Assembly (NCBI RefSeq): GCF_000427405.1
Contig: NZ_KE386491.1
Location: 2,959,001-3,023,000, forward strand
Length of the DNA: 64,000 nt
Direction of reading: 5' to 3'
DNA from: Flectobacillus major DSM 103
GTDB lineage: Bacteria; Bacteroidota; Bacteroidia; Cytophagales; Spirosomataceae
Below the pieces are notes generated by a model. That model was not told where the DNA came from, searched no databases, and saw only the letters and a list, made by a program, of their open reading frames with translations. Below, in pieces: positions 62,473-64,000 of this stretch. The translations under genes and the position numbers were made by a program. How positions within the stretch are numbered: position 1 is the stretch's first letter; each line of letters starts with the position of its first letter.

Positions 62473-64000
62473 ATGTTTACTAACTTCATAAATCGACCTG
62501 TGCTATCATTGGTTATCTCCATTTTCATTGTGATTTTGGGGATATTATCCATGACTAGCCTTCCAGTAACGCAATACCCCGATATTGCACCTCCAGCAGT
62601 AACCGTAACTACCAAATACACAGGTGCCAATGCCGAAGTATGTGCCAAAGCCGTAGTGACTCCTCTTGAACGAGCCATCAACGGTGTACCCGGTATGACC
62701 TATATGACTTCGGTGTCGGGCAACGACGGTACGAGTATTATTCAAGTATATTTTGAGGTAGGAACCGACCCCGACGTAGCTGCCGTAAACGTACAAAACC
62801 GTGCTACTACCGTACTCGACGAGCTTCCAGAAGAAGTAATCAAAGCTGGGGTAGTTACCGAAAAAGAGGTAAATAGTATGCTTTTGTATATCAACCTTAT
62901 CAGTGAAGATACTACCCTCGACGAAAAGTTTATCTATAACTTTGCCGACATTAATGTCCTTGCCGAACTCAAAAGGATTAATGGTGTAGGTTTTGTTGAT
63001 ATTATGGGTTCTAGAGAATACGCTATGCGTGTTTGGCTAAAACCAGGGCGTTTGGATGCCTACCAGATTTCGGCAGAAGATGTCATAAAAGCCCTTAAAG
63101 AACAAAACGTAGAAGCCGCCCCCGGTAAAATAGGCGAAAGTTCGGGTCGTCAGGCTCAGTCGTTACAATATGTATTGCGTTATACAGGTAAAATGACCGA
63201 AAAAGAGCAATATGAAAACGTAGTTATTAAAGTAACTGACAGTGGCGAAATGTTGCGACTCAGAGACGTTGCCGATATAGAATTTGGCTCGCTCGACTAC
63301 GATGTACTTTCTAAAGAAAATGGAAAACCTTCGGCGGCTATTGTACTCAAACAACGCCCAGGCTCAAATGCCAGTCAGGTTATTGCCGATATTAAAGCCC
63401 GTTTGGAATACCTCAAAGAAACATCGTTTCCTCCAGGCATGACCTATACGCTCAGTTATGACGTATCTCGTTTTCTTGATGCCTCTATTCATGAAGTAGT
63501 CAAAACTCTTTTTGAAGCCTTTATTTTGGTGGCATTGGTGGTATTTATTTTCTTGCAGGATGTTCGCTCTACGCTAATTCCGGTACTGGCTGTGCCTGTG
63601 TCGTTGGTCGGTACATTTGCCTTTATGCAACTGTTTGGCTTTTCTATCAATCTACTTACCCTGTTTGCCTTGGTACTAGCCATTGGTATTGTGGTCGACG
63701 ATGCCATTGTCGTAGTAGAATCGGTACATGCCAAAATGGAAGAAAAACACCTAAGTGCTAAACTAGCCACGATTGAGTCTATTACCGAAATCAGTAGTGC
63801 AATTATTGCTATTACCTTGGTAATGTCGGCGGTATTTATTCCTGTGGCTTTCTTGGATGGCCCTGTTGGGGTGTTCTATCGACAGTTTTCGGTAACAATG
63901 GCCATTGCTATTGTCATATCGGGTATCAATGCCCTTACACTTACGCCAGCCTTATGTGCCTTGATTTTGAAAAACCCTCATCTTGGCGAAAAGAAATCCA
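62473..64000 (+). CDS. RND efflux pump, HAE1/AcrB type (partial, C-terminus outside window)
   Basis: The frame opens with the ATG at 62473 (MFTNFINRPVLSLVISIFIV) and runs to the window edge, about 509 codons, with no stop. It shows AcrB-family features: the N-terminal helix, the porter-domain motif ITVxxYPxIxPP-like (VTQYPDIAPPAVTVTTKYTG), and VGTDPDVAAVNVQNR. The transmembrane helix 4 proton-relay aspartates are at D409 and D410 (GIVVDDAIVVVE). It is a proton-driven tripartite multidrug exporter rather than a CusA-type metal pump, judged by the VDDAIVVVE form. Confidence 0.95.
   Translation, partial: MFTNFINRPVLSLVISIFIVILGILSMTSLPVTQYPDIAPPAVTVTTKYTGANAEVCAKAVVTPLERAINGVPGMTYMTSVSGNDGTSIIQVYFEVGTDPDVAAVNVQNRATTVLDELPEEVIKAGVVTEKEVNSMLLYINLISEDTTLDEKFIYNFADINVLAELKRINGVGFVDIMGSREYAMRVWLKPGRLDAYQISAEDVIKALKEQNVEAAPGKIGESSGRQAQSLQYVLRYTGKMTEKEQYENVVIKVTDSGEMLRLRDVADIEFGSLDYDVLSKENGKPSAAIVLKQRPGSNASQVIADIKARLEYLKETSFPPGMTYTLSYDVSRFLDASIHEVVKTLFEAFILVALVVFIFLQDVRSTLIPVLAVPVSLVGTFAFMQLFGFSINLLTLFALVLAIGIVVDDAIVVVESVHAKMEEKHLSAKLATIESITEISSAIIAITLVMSAVFIPVAFLDGPVGVFYRQFSVTMAIAIVISGINALTLTPALCALILKNPHLGEKKS

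Noticed and set aside
1-64000. CRISPR array, prophage, insertion sequence or defence island
   Set aside because: No repeat-spacer pattern, transposase, integrase, phage structural gene or known defence gene cluster was recognised; SbcCD is a housekeeping repair complex.
1-64000. tRNA or rRNA genes
   Set aside because: No cloverleaf with a T-loop GTTC-type box or rRNA-like conserved segment was found by eye in the intergenic regions.

Overview
The window looks like chromosomal DNA of a Bacteroidota member, most likely a Cytophagales bacterium of the Flectobacillus/Arcicella/Emticicia kind. The level of order is an inference. The evidence is a FecI/FecR/SusC triad with an STN domain, PepSY and TonB-receptor operons, bacillithiol synthesis (bshA), a class III-like dcw operon with a PASTA transpeptidase, DUF3667 and DUF4834 proteins, AT-rich intergenic DNA, and promoters resembling TTTG-N17-TAnnTTTG. 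No tRNA, rRNA, CRISPR array, transposase or phage gene was recognised.

Layout. 1-5153 (minus): ECF sigma factor, FecR anti-sigma and the start of a SusC outer-membrane receptor that runs off the left edge. 5554-12167: an envelope-glycan cluster with five glycosyltransferase-type proteins and a polysaccharide deacetylase on the minus strand, interrupted by an FkbM methyltransferase on the plus strand. It sits directly downstream of sbcC (12188-15304). 15725-28405: a GH20 hexosaminidase, a U32 protein/ferredoxin pair, a von Willebrand D lipoprotein, a lactonase, a PepSY-like lipoprotein, sbcD, a DUF3667 membrane protein and a beta-helix secreted protein. 28670-32350: aspartate aminotransferase, NhaD antiporter and a small secreted protein. 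32605-39061 (minus): cytochrome c with a PQQ-type sugar dehydrogenase, and an uptake operon of a small Cys protein, a TonB receptor and a duplicated PepSY_TM protein. 39133-51748: mostly housekeeping genes (a Cys-less LOV-like PAS protein, aroA, amidohydrolase, yqgE, folK, fatty-acid hydroxylase, NDH-2, bshA, a UbiA prenyltransferase, a TlpA lipoprotein). 52028-59628: a shortened division/cell-wall cluster rsmH-ftsL-ftsI-[coiled-coil protein]-murE-mraY. 59985-64000: DUF4834, a His-rich exported peptide, and an RND efflux adaptor and pump that runs off the right edge.

The most interesting unexplained items are: the membrane coiled-coil protein inserted between ftsI and murE behind a terminator; the small-Cys-protein/TonB receptor/duplicated-PepSY operon; a 142-bp palindromic intergenic element with 18-bp inverted ends and degenerate relatives elsewhere in the window; a 176-bp segment bounded by perfect 14-bp inverted repeats; a near-perfect 12-bp-arm palindrome upstream of the RND efflux operon; and a LOV-like PAS domain without the photoactive cysteine. 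No single locus here is a clear new defence or mobile system.
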